Position numbers and translations under genes: made by a program. Positions 1 to 11,600 of a stretch of DNA of 64,000 nt are shown piece by piece. Positions within the stretch are counted from its first letter, which is position 1, and the number at the start of each line of letters is the position of its first letter. Source of the stretch: Sarcophilus harrisii. Taxonomy: Eukaryota; Chordata; Mammalia; Dasyuromorphia; Dasyuridae. Where the stretch lies: NCBI RefSeq assembly GCF_902635505.1, contig NC_045430.1:30957564-31021563 (forward strand). The letters run 5' to 3'. The notes below the pieces were generated by a model that saw nothing but the letters and a program-made list of their open reading frames with translations, was not told the DNA's origin and made no database searches.

Positions 1-1254
1 CTTCAATAGCTTTTTTACTTCTTTCTGTATATGTCAATTAGGTTTTGAATGTATTGTTTTGGTCTGTGGAATTTTTTTCCATTTCACTAATTTTTTTAGT
101 GAGATTATTTTCTTTTCAATTCACAGATCCTACTTTCTTGCGTGTTCTTTGTCTTTTCAATTCACGGATCCTACTTTCTTGCAGGTTCTTTGTCTTTTCC
201 AATTCACAAATCCTACTTTCTAGTGAATTCTTTATTTTTCAATTCACAATTCTTACTTTCTTGAGATTTTTTTACTTTTCAATTCAGTATTTCAGGAAGT
301 TGTTGCTCTCTTGTAAGGCTTCTCTTTCCTTTCCCCATTTATCTTCTAACTCTCTTTTGAGGACTTTTAATGGTCTCTTCTATGAGGAAGCATTATGTAA
401 GGAGGACAGTCTGATGCATTTTTGCTGTTTGAGGTCTCTTCAGGTTTGCTGACCTGCTCTTTTTCTGCATAGAAGCTGTCGATTGTTCTTTTCATCTTTT
501 TATTCATGTTTGAAAGCCTTTAGGGTAGGTCTCCTAGACAAGGGGGTTACCAGCTTCCTCTGCAGAGCAGGGAAAGATGTAAACGATTTCTGGCTCCAAG
601 TATGGGAAGTGCTCTGGGTGAGAGTTTTCCCTTCCCCCAACAGGAAGTGGATTCAGCACTGGCCGAGCTATCAAACTGTTAGTAGGGCTGGTGGATTATC
701 AATTGCCCTGGGCTAGAGACTAAGTGGTGAAAGTGTCACCGCCCCAGGCCGGAGCCTCTTTTGGGACTGTGAGTATTAGCAGCTGACTGCAGAACGCAGA
801 CCACCACAAACTCTGCCTAGCGTCTCTGCCTGATGCAAATCGGCCCTGGAAAAGCTCTATGGCCTAAGCCGAGCTCCCCACTGCGCAGATTGGAGGCTAA
901 CCCGGGCTGCGTCCTCCTGCTGTGCAGGATCACAACTGCCCCAAGGAGAAGCCCCATACTGCGGGTTGGGGCTGCGTGCTTGTGCTGAGATCTGTGCCTT
1001 CACCCTCGGTTTGAGACTCTCCTCGGAACCTAATTTCTCTCCCCGTCTGCGCCGATCTCCCCCCTGGCCCCGGAACCAACCTTTTTGGTGAGACTGCAGA
1101 TTTTCTTCGGCCGGTGAGTTGTTCTGCTTCTTATCTTTACAATTGTAGCAATCAAGACTATTTTTGAGGCTCGATATAATATTGATAAAGAGGGTAAGAG
1201 AAGAGCTTAGAAAGTCGCGTGTGACTTCTCCGCCATCTTGGCTCCGCCCCCGAT
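1..1254 (-). mobile_element. L1 copy B, 5' part (5' UTR and start of ORF1)
   Basis: The sequence is antisense on the + strand. Its 5' end is at about 1254, the GC-rich GGGGGCGGAGCCAAGATGGC motif read on the minus strand. About 480-1254 is GC-rich 5' UTR with promoter-like character. About 1-450 resembles the start of ORF1 and holds a 41-42 bp tandem repeat at 108-290. The element leaves the window at position 1. It interrupts L1 copy A at the junction 1254/1255, so it is the younger of the two. Confidence 0.8.
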
Positions 1255-2530
1255 GACCAATTCTGAGCTTTTTAACTTTAAAAAAGTTATTTTTTCCTTC
1301 ATTTTTACCTTTTTATGCTTCCTGAGTTCAGTATTTGAAGATCAAGTTTTCTGTTCAGCTCTAGTCTTTTCATTAGAAATGAATGAAATTCACCTGTTTC
1401 ATTGAATTTCCTTCTCTTTCCCTGAAAAATAATGTTTCATTTTGCTGGGTAATTGATTCTTGGCTTCAATCCAAGTTTCTTTGCTTTTTGGAATATCAGA
1501 TTCCAGGCCTTTAGATACTTTAAATTGGAAGGTGCTAGGTCCTGGGTAATACTGATTGTGGCTCCTTGATATTTGAATTGTGTCTTTATGACTGCTTGCA
1601 GTATTTTTTCCCCTTTATTTGATAATTCTGAAATTTAGCTATGATATTCTTTAAAGTTTTCATTTTGGGTCTCTTTCATAAGAAGTAATTCGTGAATTCA
1701 TTCAATGGCTATGTGGTTCTAGAACACCAGGGCAGTTTTCTTTGATGATATCTATCATAGTTTTCAAGAAGTCCAATAAAATTAGATTGCTTCTCCTAGA
1801 TCGATTTTTCAAATCAGTTGTTTTCCCAATAAGGTATTTTACATTTTCTTCTATTTTTTTTTCATTTTTTTTGGTTCTTACTGATTCTTGAATTCTCACT
1901 GAGTCATGTACTTCCATTTATTTAATTCTAATTTTTAGTGAATTATTTTCTTCAGTTAGCTCTATCATCTCCTTTTGCATTTGGCCAATTGAACTTTTAA
2001 ATGAAGAAAAGTTTTGTTCATTGGATTTTTTTCTCTGCCTTCTTTACTATAAGCCTCCATAAGCTTGGTATCATCATTAAAAAGAAAAAAAAGAATAAGC
2101 TTTTGTTGTGAATTCTAGAAATCAACTTATGCTCTTCCCTTGTTGGGAAATGTTTAAGTGCTCAGTATATTCCTTTTGTATTTGTGTTGTATGTCTCCCA
2201 GCTAATTTGCTGATGTATTGGCTTGTTATACAGACAGAATGTCCAATGCTGCTCTATTTTGGCTAAGAGTTTTCCAGTGCATTCCCTGGCTTATATCCAT
2301 ATAATCTCCTGGATTCTGCACTGTACCTATACTCAGCCATTTTCCTTCATGCTTGATTGAAACAGATCTTTCCAAAAGTTTTTCTGAAACATCTTCTGCT
2401 TGAAATTTGTTTTACTACAAATATTGGTGAGTTCTATAACTCCATAGTTCAAAGTCTTGATCTGGTCTTACTCCGAGACATGACAGGAAGAAATTAGAGA
2501 AAGATCTGTATATTCCACTATCTTGCCTCT
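1255..2530 (-). mobile_element. L1 copy A, 5' UTR and ORF1 part
   Basis: The stretch 1270-1700 aligns by eye with 24370-24780 inside the near-full-length L1 at 19885-25983 (shared: aggtcctgggtaat, gtttcattgaat, ttcttggct). The 5' end is at about 2530. The element sits in the sense direction inside a host coding exon. Its ORF1 is interrupted by L1 copy B at 1254. Target-site duplications cannot be judged because the 3' end lies outside. Confidence 0.75.
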
Positions 2531-2660
2531 GCTCTCTGTAGCTCTCTAGTGTTGCCTTAGCCTTTATATGTGATAATGCCATTTTGGAGATTTCATCTTT
2601 CAGTTCTTGAAATTGCTGCTCCATTTGCTCATAAAAGTTATCTTTTTCTTCTCTGGGTGT
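2415..2660 (-). CDS. ANKRD26: C-terminal coiled-coil exon interrupted by L1; chimeric tail
   Basis: The acceptor is TTTGGTTTAG. From phase 0 the exon reads [44 protein letters not shown], matching the family segment with MELRIKDLESELSK. At about 2525-2531 the sequence passes into the 5' end of a sense-oriented L1 (GAGGCAAGATAGTGG). The reading frame stays open into the L1 5' UTR for about 37 more codons and stops at 2415. The host part of the exon therefore ends at about 2531, and the rest of the original exon is displaced beyond the window. Confidence 0.7.
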   Translation of the reverse strand, partial: TPREEKDNFYEQMEQQFQELKDEISKMALSHIKAKATLESYREQRQDSGIYRSFSNFFLSCLGVRPDQDFELWSYRTHQYL

Positions 2661-5600
2661 CTAAACCAAATGGAAAACAAAGAAGCGTTAACCAAAACTA
2701 CCTTGATTGTAATCTGCAAATTGTAAGATGTTTGTTACCATATTCTGTTTGATTTTATTTTAATTTCAGTCAGTGAGTCAAAAAATTATTCCAAATTCCT
2801 AAAATAGGTTTAATTTTGAAAAAAAAAATCATGATCAAGGTAAGGTGAATTAAACTTGAATTTAAAAATAGACAACTGTATTTCTATTAGATGTTAGTTC
2901 ACTAGTTCCTATCCTAGTGCTATTATTTTAGATTATAAAAACGATAGGGCCCATTAGGTGGCGCATTGGATAGAGCATCAGCCCTCTCTAGTGTTCAGAA
3001 TGATTTGAGTTCAAATCTGATCTCAGACACTTAACACTTACCAGCTGTGTGGCCCTAATTGTCTCAGAGATAAACAAAAACACAATAGGTATAATTTTGA
3101 AAAAAAAATTACTCCAGAAACTTCTGGAGTATATTTTTACAATTAAAATATTTGGTAAATAAAATAACAAAACAAATCACCTTTCAATTTTAAAAATTGA
3201 GCATTTTAATAATAAAAAAAACTTGACACTATGCATGGTTATTTTCACTTATGATTTAAAACATGATAAAGTAAAATAAGACATTAGAAATGGTAATTAG
3301 AAATACATCCAGGAAAGCAAAAATTTCTAAAATGAATTTTATATGAAAATTTCAAAATAAGAATTCTGTTCTTGACATGGAAGAACCATGACAAGATATC
3401 CATCACAGTTTACAAAGTTATGCTATGTATTACATCAATTAACAAGGGGAAAGATAAGATCCATGTTGGAACTCACAAATAACCAGGAGGAAGGAGCTAT
3501 TGAAGGGAAAATGCTGTGAGGTGGAGAGTAACTCATAGTCCTGAAAATTTTTTCATCTTTTATAGAAGTAACACTCCCCGCCCAGTAAAGGGGTTCATAC
3601 CATGTCAGGGAGGAGGGCAAATAAGATGGCATAAGGCATCCTGGGAAATGTTCCAGAATGAAAATTTAAACATTTTTCTGACAAGGGAAGAGCATAAGTT
3701 GGTTTCTAAAATTCACATTAAAAGCTTATTCTTTTTTTTTTTTCTTTTTAATAATGATACCAAGCTTATGGAGACTTATAGTAAAGAAGGCAGAGAAAAA
3801 AATTCTTTTTGAATTTAGATTTAGAATAGAGAAAAAAAAAACCTTCATTTACATGGATATATTTTTAAAACACAAAAGTGATAAATAAAGTAACCTGTAA
3901 GAATTGCTTAAAGTCCAGTTCATCTTGTTCTCCTAGACTGTGTTCTACTTCAGGCAATTCTAAATTAAACTTAATATTAACTGCTCCTTCATATTGCCTT
4001 GTCTTCATTCTGAACTTGCTATGTTTCTTTTGCAGCATTTTTTTAGAAAATAACTCTTCATGAAGACTTCTATTCTTTAATTCCAAATATATATATTTTG
4101 AAGATTCTGCTTCTATTTGTCTTTTAACGTCTTGAATCTGTTTAATAAAATATTTGTTTAGTTAATTACATGAGTTAAAAAAGATCTTTCAACTTATATA
4201 CTAATTTAAAATTACTAAGATTAAATTAATTCCGTTGTAGTGGGATGTATAATTATCCTTATCTTACATCTCCAAAATATTTTTCCTAAAATGATTAGAT
4301 AAGTTTACAAACCCAAAACAAAGGTAAGATTTGAAAGAAGAAACCATGAAATTACATTACTAGCTTTTATATAAAGTCTGCATAATAAATATTATTTCCA
4401 CCTTTCTCCAACGTTAATTGTGAGTTCTACTGTGAAAACTTGTCTTTTCCATTGTTAATTGTTAAAAACCTCTTTCCTTGCTAACGTTGTATCTCTTGCT
4501 CTCAGAAACCTATAAATGTTAAGAAGTCATTTTTTGGATAAATATTGATGAGAACTGTGGGACAGCAAATTAATGACAGTAAAATAAACTGCTTCTAAGT
4601 AATTACTTGTCATTATTTAAAAAAATATGAAAAACAAAATCCAAGGTACAAGTGAAAAATTTACAAGGACATTCTCTTTGCCAAAAGAGAATTTATTTAT
4701 GGGAAGAATTTACAGACAAAATGAAGAAGTAAAATAGGCACCAGAAGGGGTAAACAGAAATAGATTTAGGAGAGCAATAGTTACTAAAGAAAGGTATTTG
4801 GAAGAAGCCATTAAAGGAATATGTCACAAGCTGTGAGTACACCATTGAACGGCAGGCTATATCCATAGAGGAATTTAGCAGTCTAACCAGAGCTAACTCT
4901 AGTCAGGAGAAAGACATCATTAAAAGGAAGATGTTACAGGGAGAAAGATAACTAGCTGGCTTAGTTCTAAAAAGGACTTAGCAAAAATCTTAATCATAAG
5001 CATACCTTTTTTTTAGGATAAATACAAACTTAGGGTTTTTCAGGGAAGGAGGGAAATACCAAAGAAGAGTTAAAGAATGTGTATTGAGATACTGAGAATG
5101 TCTTAAAGATATTCTGGGGAAACTTGGTTCCCATCAGGGTTTTACCAAACTGTCTGGGAAGTTTCCATCATGGATATCTTAAAGATACCAAGGCAGTGTG
5201 GGCCCATCAAGGTTGGCTTAACTGTAATAAGGCAGTCTGGAAGTCTGGGAGTTTGCAAGATGAGCATTTTAGCATTTCTTGACAAGGAGAGAGTTTCAGA
5301 ATTCACATGTATAATACTACTACCACTTGACACTTACATAGCACAAATTTGCAAATGTTAGCTCATTTAAGCACTTATATTTTTCAAAAGCTCTTTAAGT
5401 CTTTCCCCTAACTTCTGGTGGTGTAAGATATCAGAATTGAGGAAATGTCTCAATATCATCAAATACTAGAATCTTAAAAAAAGCAGTAGCTTTAGATATA
5501 TTCGCTTATTTGTTATTCTTTCAGGAGGAGGAAAATCTTTCCTTCCCTAAAATAGAAAAATAATGTGTGGAGAAGTATATATATATATATATATATATAT

Positions 5601-8600
5601 ACTTCTCCACACATTATTTTTCTATTTCTATATATTTCTCTCTATATATATATCTTCCATTTAGTCATTAGTCATCCTTTTGGGAGATATTTTTCATTTT
5701 TAGGATTATAGAAGCAGTGTTGGAAGGAGATCTGTGGTTCCAAGAATCCTTGCAAATACTGCCCCAAATGTTTCAGCACTTCCAAAAAGGTTTTTGGAAA
5801 CCACCTTTTCCCCTTTTGGATTCCTCTTTTAGAAACACTTCCCTTTACATCAAAACTAAATTTGTGTGTTTACAATTTCCATTCATGAGCAAAACAAGTC
5901 TAATATTTCTCCCACTTGACAATGATTTCAAATACTTGAGAAGCTCTTTTAACACATTATAATTACACACATACATATACCCAAAGATTCTTTTTATATG
6001 AATTTTATTATGTAAAAAGAAGAACATTTTCTAATACACAAATCTAAATAGGAACTATTTGGAGACCATAATTTTCTGGGAGATGTAAAGTCCCCAAGTG
6101 ATGAAGTCCTGGGGAGCTATTTGCAGTAACAGAGAAGACTGAAGATAAGATTGTAATATTCCTTGAGGCAAGCAAGGAAGGTCATTGGTGGAGGTCTTTG
6201 CAAACCCAACCTCACTGTATCCAATCAGAAAGCAAAGTTATGATATCAAACCCTCAAGGTTAAATTTCCCCTATTAAAGCATGCCCTCATAGTATATATT
6301 TTCCCCAAAATCTTTCTTTTAGTCTGTAATACTACACACCTCAAGGGATCTTTCCTCCCTCATGCTTCATGGTATCTTTCTCCTCCTTATATTTAACTGT
6401 TTTAGGCTGTTAAACCCTTTGTCAGGACACTGAATTGCTTCCATTTGAATTGTCTCAAGAAGATTCTGGGGATTACCAGGAAGGATAAGAATGCCATATT
6501 TCTAAATTCTCTTTGGTATCCCTGGGCTGAGGCATCTGGAAGCCATCGGTACTGCTGCTGATTCAGAGGTCAGGCCTGGGCTGGGCTGAGATTGGATTCA
6601 GGGTTGCATATGTGTCCTGCCCTGGTGTGTTCTGTCCTAGGACTCCCACTCTGGTGTCACAGACCTTTTAGGCTGAGCTTCCAAGTTGCCTTCAGCTGGA
6701 AAACGTTCTACTCCATCTTTTGGGTGCAGTGATCCTCTAAAATTTGTTTAGAGTCATTATTTAAAGGAATTTGGAGCAGTCTCCGGGAGAGGGTGGGCAA
6801 GTTCCTGCCTTTAATCTGCCATTCTTGACTCCACCCCTAGCAAGTTTTGTAAATAAAAAGCTGTTATTTAAAAAAATGTTTTTGCACAAAGAAAGCCAAT
6901 GCAAACAAGGTTAGGAGGCAAGAAGAAAGCTGGGAAACAAATTTTTTTCCATCCAGTTTTTCTGATAAAGGGTTCCTTTCTAAAATATGTAGAAACAAAC
7001 TCAAATTTATAAGAATACAACCCATTCCCCAGCTGATAAGTGATCAAAGGATATGTACAGTCGGTTTTCAGATGAATAAATAAAAGCTATTTCTAATTAT
7101 ATTAAAAATTCTGTACATCATTATTGATTGGGGAAATGAAAATTAAGACAATAGTGATGTATCTATACACCTCTCAGACTGGTTAAGATGACAGGAACAG
7201 ATGATAAATGATGAAGAACATGTGGGAAAACTGGGACACTAATGCATTTCTCATGAGATTGTGAAATGATCTGATTATTCTTGACAGCAATTTGGAACTA
7301 TACCCCCCCCAAAAAAAAAAATTATCAAATTCTGCATTCTCTTTTACCCAGCAGTGTCTCTATTGGGTCTGTTTCCCAAAGAGAGAACAAAAGAGAAAAA
7401 AGCACCTATTTGTGCAAAATAGTTTGTAGCTGCCCTTTTGTAGTGGAAAGAAACTAGAAATTGAGAAGAGGCCCATCAGTTGGGGAATGGGTGAATAAGT
7501 TATGGTATATGAATGTAATGGAATATCATTCTATAAATAATGAACAGGTTGATTTTAGAAAAGCCTGGAAAGATTTATATAAACAGATGCTAAGTGAAAC
7601 AAGCATAATCAAGAGGAAATTGTACACAATGAGAAGATTATGTGATGATCAACTGTAATGGGCTTGGCTCTTTTCAACAATGAGGTGTTTCAAGATGATT
7701 CCAATATACTTGTGATGGAAAGTAACATACACATTCAGAAACAAAACTGGACTCTGAATATGGATTCAATGCATAGTATTTTCAACATTTTTGGTTGTTT
7801 AAAAATTTCTCATATTATTCCCCTTTTGATATTTTCTTTCTTACCATGAAGAATATAGAAATACATTTAGAAGAATTGCACATATTTAACATATATTGGA
7901 TTGCTTAATGTCTTTAAGCAATGGGGAGGGGAGGGAGAAAAATTTGCAATGCAAGGTTTTGCAAAGGTGAAAATGCTGAAATCTATCTTTGCATGTATAT
8001 AGAAAAATTAAATACTATTTAGTAGGAAAAAATAATAATAAAGAACTGGATTTCCCACAACTTAGAATTGTAGACTGTTGGCACAAAAAGGGAATCTAGT
8101 GATGGGTTAGTACATCATTTTATATGTGAAGAAATTGAGGCCTGAAGACAAAAAAAATTTGTCAAAAGTCATATTGCCAGAAAGGAATTGAGCCAAGACT
8201 CAAATTTCTAATATTGGGTAATAGTAGCATAGGATTTTGAAATTAAGTTTCAGGCTTTTGGGAATTAGATGTATGAAAAAATCACTAAATATCATTTGTT
8301 CCATGAATATGGAAAATGATCTAGTACTTCATAACTAGAAAGGGCTTTTATGTAAGTAAAAGAAGCCTGATGATAATAGTTCGTGAGTCATCGACAAATG
8401 ATTACATTTTCTAGATTTTCTATGTAAGCTTAAACAGAAAAGATGGGAAAAAACAAACGCAAATGCAAAAAATATATACATATGTATATATATATATATG
8501 TATGTATGTATATATATAATGTATATATATATATTTATATAGTCTAATGAACCCTCACATGTGGCTATTAAGACTTGCCATTTTTGAACATCTGTAATGT

Positions 8601-11600
8601 TTTGGCACACTGTTCTAATTAATTCAAATAAAACACTCAATTAAAAAAGGTAACCCCATTTATTAATATTTTATTCTTAATTTGGTAAGAAATTCAAATT
8701 ATGACAACTAATTTGATGTCAAAACTTCACCAAAAGATAGTTAAATTCTTTACATAACATGAGCTTTTTTTGTAATTTCACTATAATTTTTTAATCGGAT
8801 GTGATGCCAATATTAATAATTTTATAAAAGAAAAAAGTTCATCTCTTCCCTAACATAATGATTAATACCACCACCATTCTTAATCAATAGGAATTGAATT
8901 TGAATATCAAATTACATTAATAATTGGATTTTACAATTAAAATTAAGTTTTTAAAATGAAGAAAACTAAATCCTAGAGCTGACTTACTAAAGGAGAATGC
9001 AAAGTGTTTTTCTGAATTTTTTCAAGTTTGCCTAGTTGCTCTTTTATTGAATCTTCAAGTGCGGCATGCTCCATTTTAAGCCTATAAAAATAAAGATATG
9101 GTCAACAATTGAAAGTTTTGAAGAACTTTTTATAGTTAATTTAATTTAACAATTTCTTATAACATTTAGGTCTTCACTTGCAAGGCCTAGAATACAGATT
9201 TAAAGAGATAAAAATTGGCTTCAAAGAGATTTCATTTGATTAGAATAAAAACAATATGCACAGGTAAATAAATGAATGCAGTATATTTGAAATAAATACA
9301 AAGTAACTGAAGAAAGGAGTTAAAGACCTTAAGTAGAAAGTCTTATGTAAAAGGCGGTGATTTTTTGGGTGAGCTTTGATTGGAACTAGAGATTACAAGA
9401 GGTGGAGGTAAATTCCATATTATGGAATATGCAAAAACGGATCAAAGATGGAATTTGGAATCTGGGATACAAATATCAGGAAAAACAGCACTTCCATCTA
9501 AGAAACTTATATGTGCACATAACCACGCCTATCTTCATATATATTGACATATTTAGATAAGTATATGTATCTATTCTCATACATATATGATCAAGATCTA
9601 AAATCACAATGATTTTGAGTTGTGATTTCCTTGGTGTAGGAATATACTATCCATCTATTCAAACTTGCAAGCTCAAGTTTTCCAAAGTTTCCTTCCAGCA
9701 CTGAGAGATTCAGACTCTGACTCAGGGACACAGTCAGTACATGTCAGAGTCAGGATTTGAACTCTACCCACTAAACTCAGTTCTCTTCTGGTTATTTCTG
9801 GAAATCAAACAGACAGTCAATTTTTTTTTCTTTCTTTCTTTTTTTTTTTAGAGACCTGTATTTTGATAATTCATTAGAATTATTTTCTTAACTTGTAATT
9901 ATATGCTACACTAGCAATTGGATGTAAAAACAAATATAATTCTTGGGGAAAAATCCTGATAAGGTACAGTTATTAGTCAAGATGTTTTTTAAAGGGACAT
10001 TTTCTTGGAGAGGAGGTATAGTAAGACATGAACTTTTTATTGGAATAGGGAACTCTTCATGAAGGAACTCCTAGCAGTGTGTATCTTTGGCAGCTCTTTA
10101 ATGTTTACTTTTAGAGAACTTTGTGGGAAATAAAGTGACTGGCCCAGGATACATAGGAAGTAAATCAAATATACAAACTGAACACAAATTTCCATGATCT
10201 AGAGGCAGATTATCTATATATTGGGTAGTACTGCTTCTAGCCTAGTTCTTGAGGAGAAAAATAATCTAGGTGTAATTTATATGGCTTATTGTTGAAATCT
10301 TTACAAATTGTTAAGTCATTAGAGTTGATAGAGACAATAATTATCTAATTTAGCATCTAATCCTATGAGGAGATGTTATGGGCCAGAACTTGAAACAAGG
10401 TATGAAGTAAAACTGATAGACAATAATGCTTGTGTTCACACCTTTAAAGAGCTCTTATAAGCAAGAAGTATTTAAGTACTCATTGGAGTTCACATGTTTG
10501 GGAGATTTTTCCACTGGATTCAGGATCAAAGGCTTTTCCACTGAAATCCACTGAGGGGCCTGTCAGTCCCTGTTCGGGCGCCGAAATGTGGGTGTTCTTG
10601 TTCTTTAAAATAATAATTTTATTATTTATACCCTCTGGGGAGAGGGTTTCTCGGAGAGGTTTTCTGGAGCCAGCTTTAGTTTCAGTTACAAGTAAATAAT
10701 CACCCAAAATCGCAGCCAGCTGATAAAAGTTCAGATCTTTTATTGTGTCCTTCAATATAGCCCAGTTAGCTCAGATGCCTATCTCTCTGCTTGATTCTAA
10801 GAGCTCTTGCAGCTTTGTCCTTGGCTTCTGCCTCTGCTTTCTTCAGTCTCCAGGCAACACCAAGGTGGAAGATGCAATGAATCTATCTTGCCTCCAAGAG
10901 AGAGCTTCTGGCTCTCAATCTCCCAGAGTGCTGAATCTCCGACCCTGGGAATGTTCCTAAGTTAAAAATTCTCTCGAGTGGCTCACTGGAGCTCTATTTA
11001 CGCTGCTTCTCCGAGAGTGGGATTGGGGGCTATCTCCCAGTGTGCTCTCTGGCCCTAAGAAGTGTGAATTCAGATATCTCATACTAAACCCTGAAATCTC
11101 CCAATATCAGCTTAATATCAAACAAATGACTTAACAATTTGTAAAGATTCCAACAGCTTATGCTTTGAAATTCTGCTGATGATTTCCATTACGGTCAAAG
11201 TGCAGCACTTGAGTAAACATGAAAACCAGTATTTTTTGGAACATGTCATCCAATCTACTTCCCTACAACTACATCTCATTCCTCACACTCTCAAGTTCAA
11301 AGTGCCCCTCCCTTTATGGGAGGTAAATTCTGCTTGAAGCCCAAATTACTTTTGACACTTACATTTCTATTGTTGAGTAAAATTTATCTATTCATTCATC
11401 TCAAAATAAGTTATACTTAAGCAGATTATTCCTCTTACCCATTGGAAAGAAATTAGTTAAAATAAACAATTGCATTATATTATATTCTGAATACATTTTG
11501 GTAGTTTTTCATTTTGATTTGCTCTACAACTAATTATAGTACTAAATTGGAACAATGCTTTAACTTTTAATTTTATATATAATCTTTTAACTCATTAATA

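Noticed and set aside
45-452. 135-codon open frame with repeated FxSRILLS-like units on the + strand
   Set aside because: Antisense of the ORF1 tandem repeat of L1 copy B; no splice context or family match.
3230-3420. Short phrases that could mark another 3' exon
   Set aside because: No open block with matching AG/GT sites and phase; exons 3895-4137 and 2660 already join in frame.
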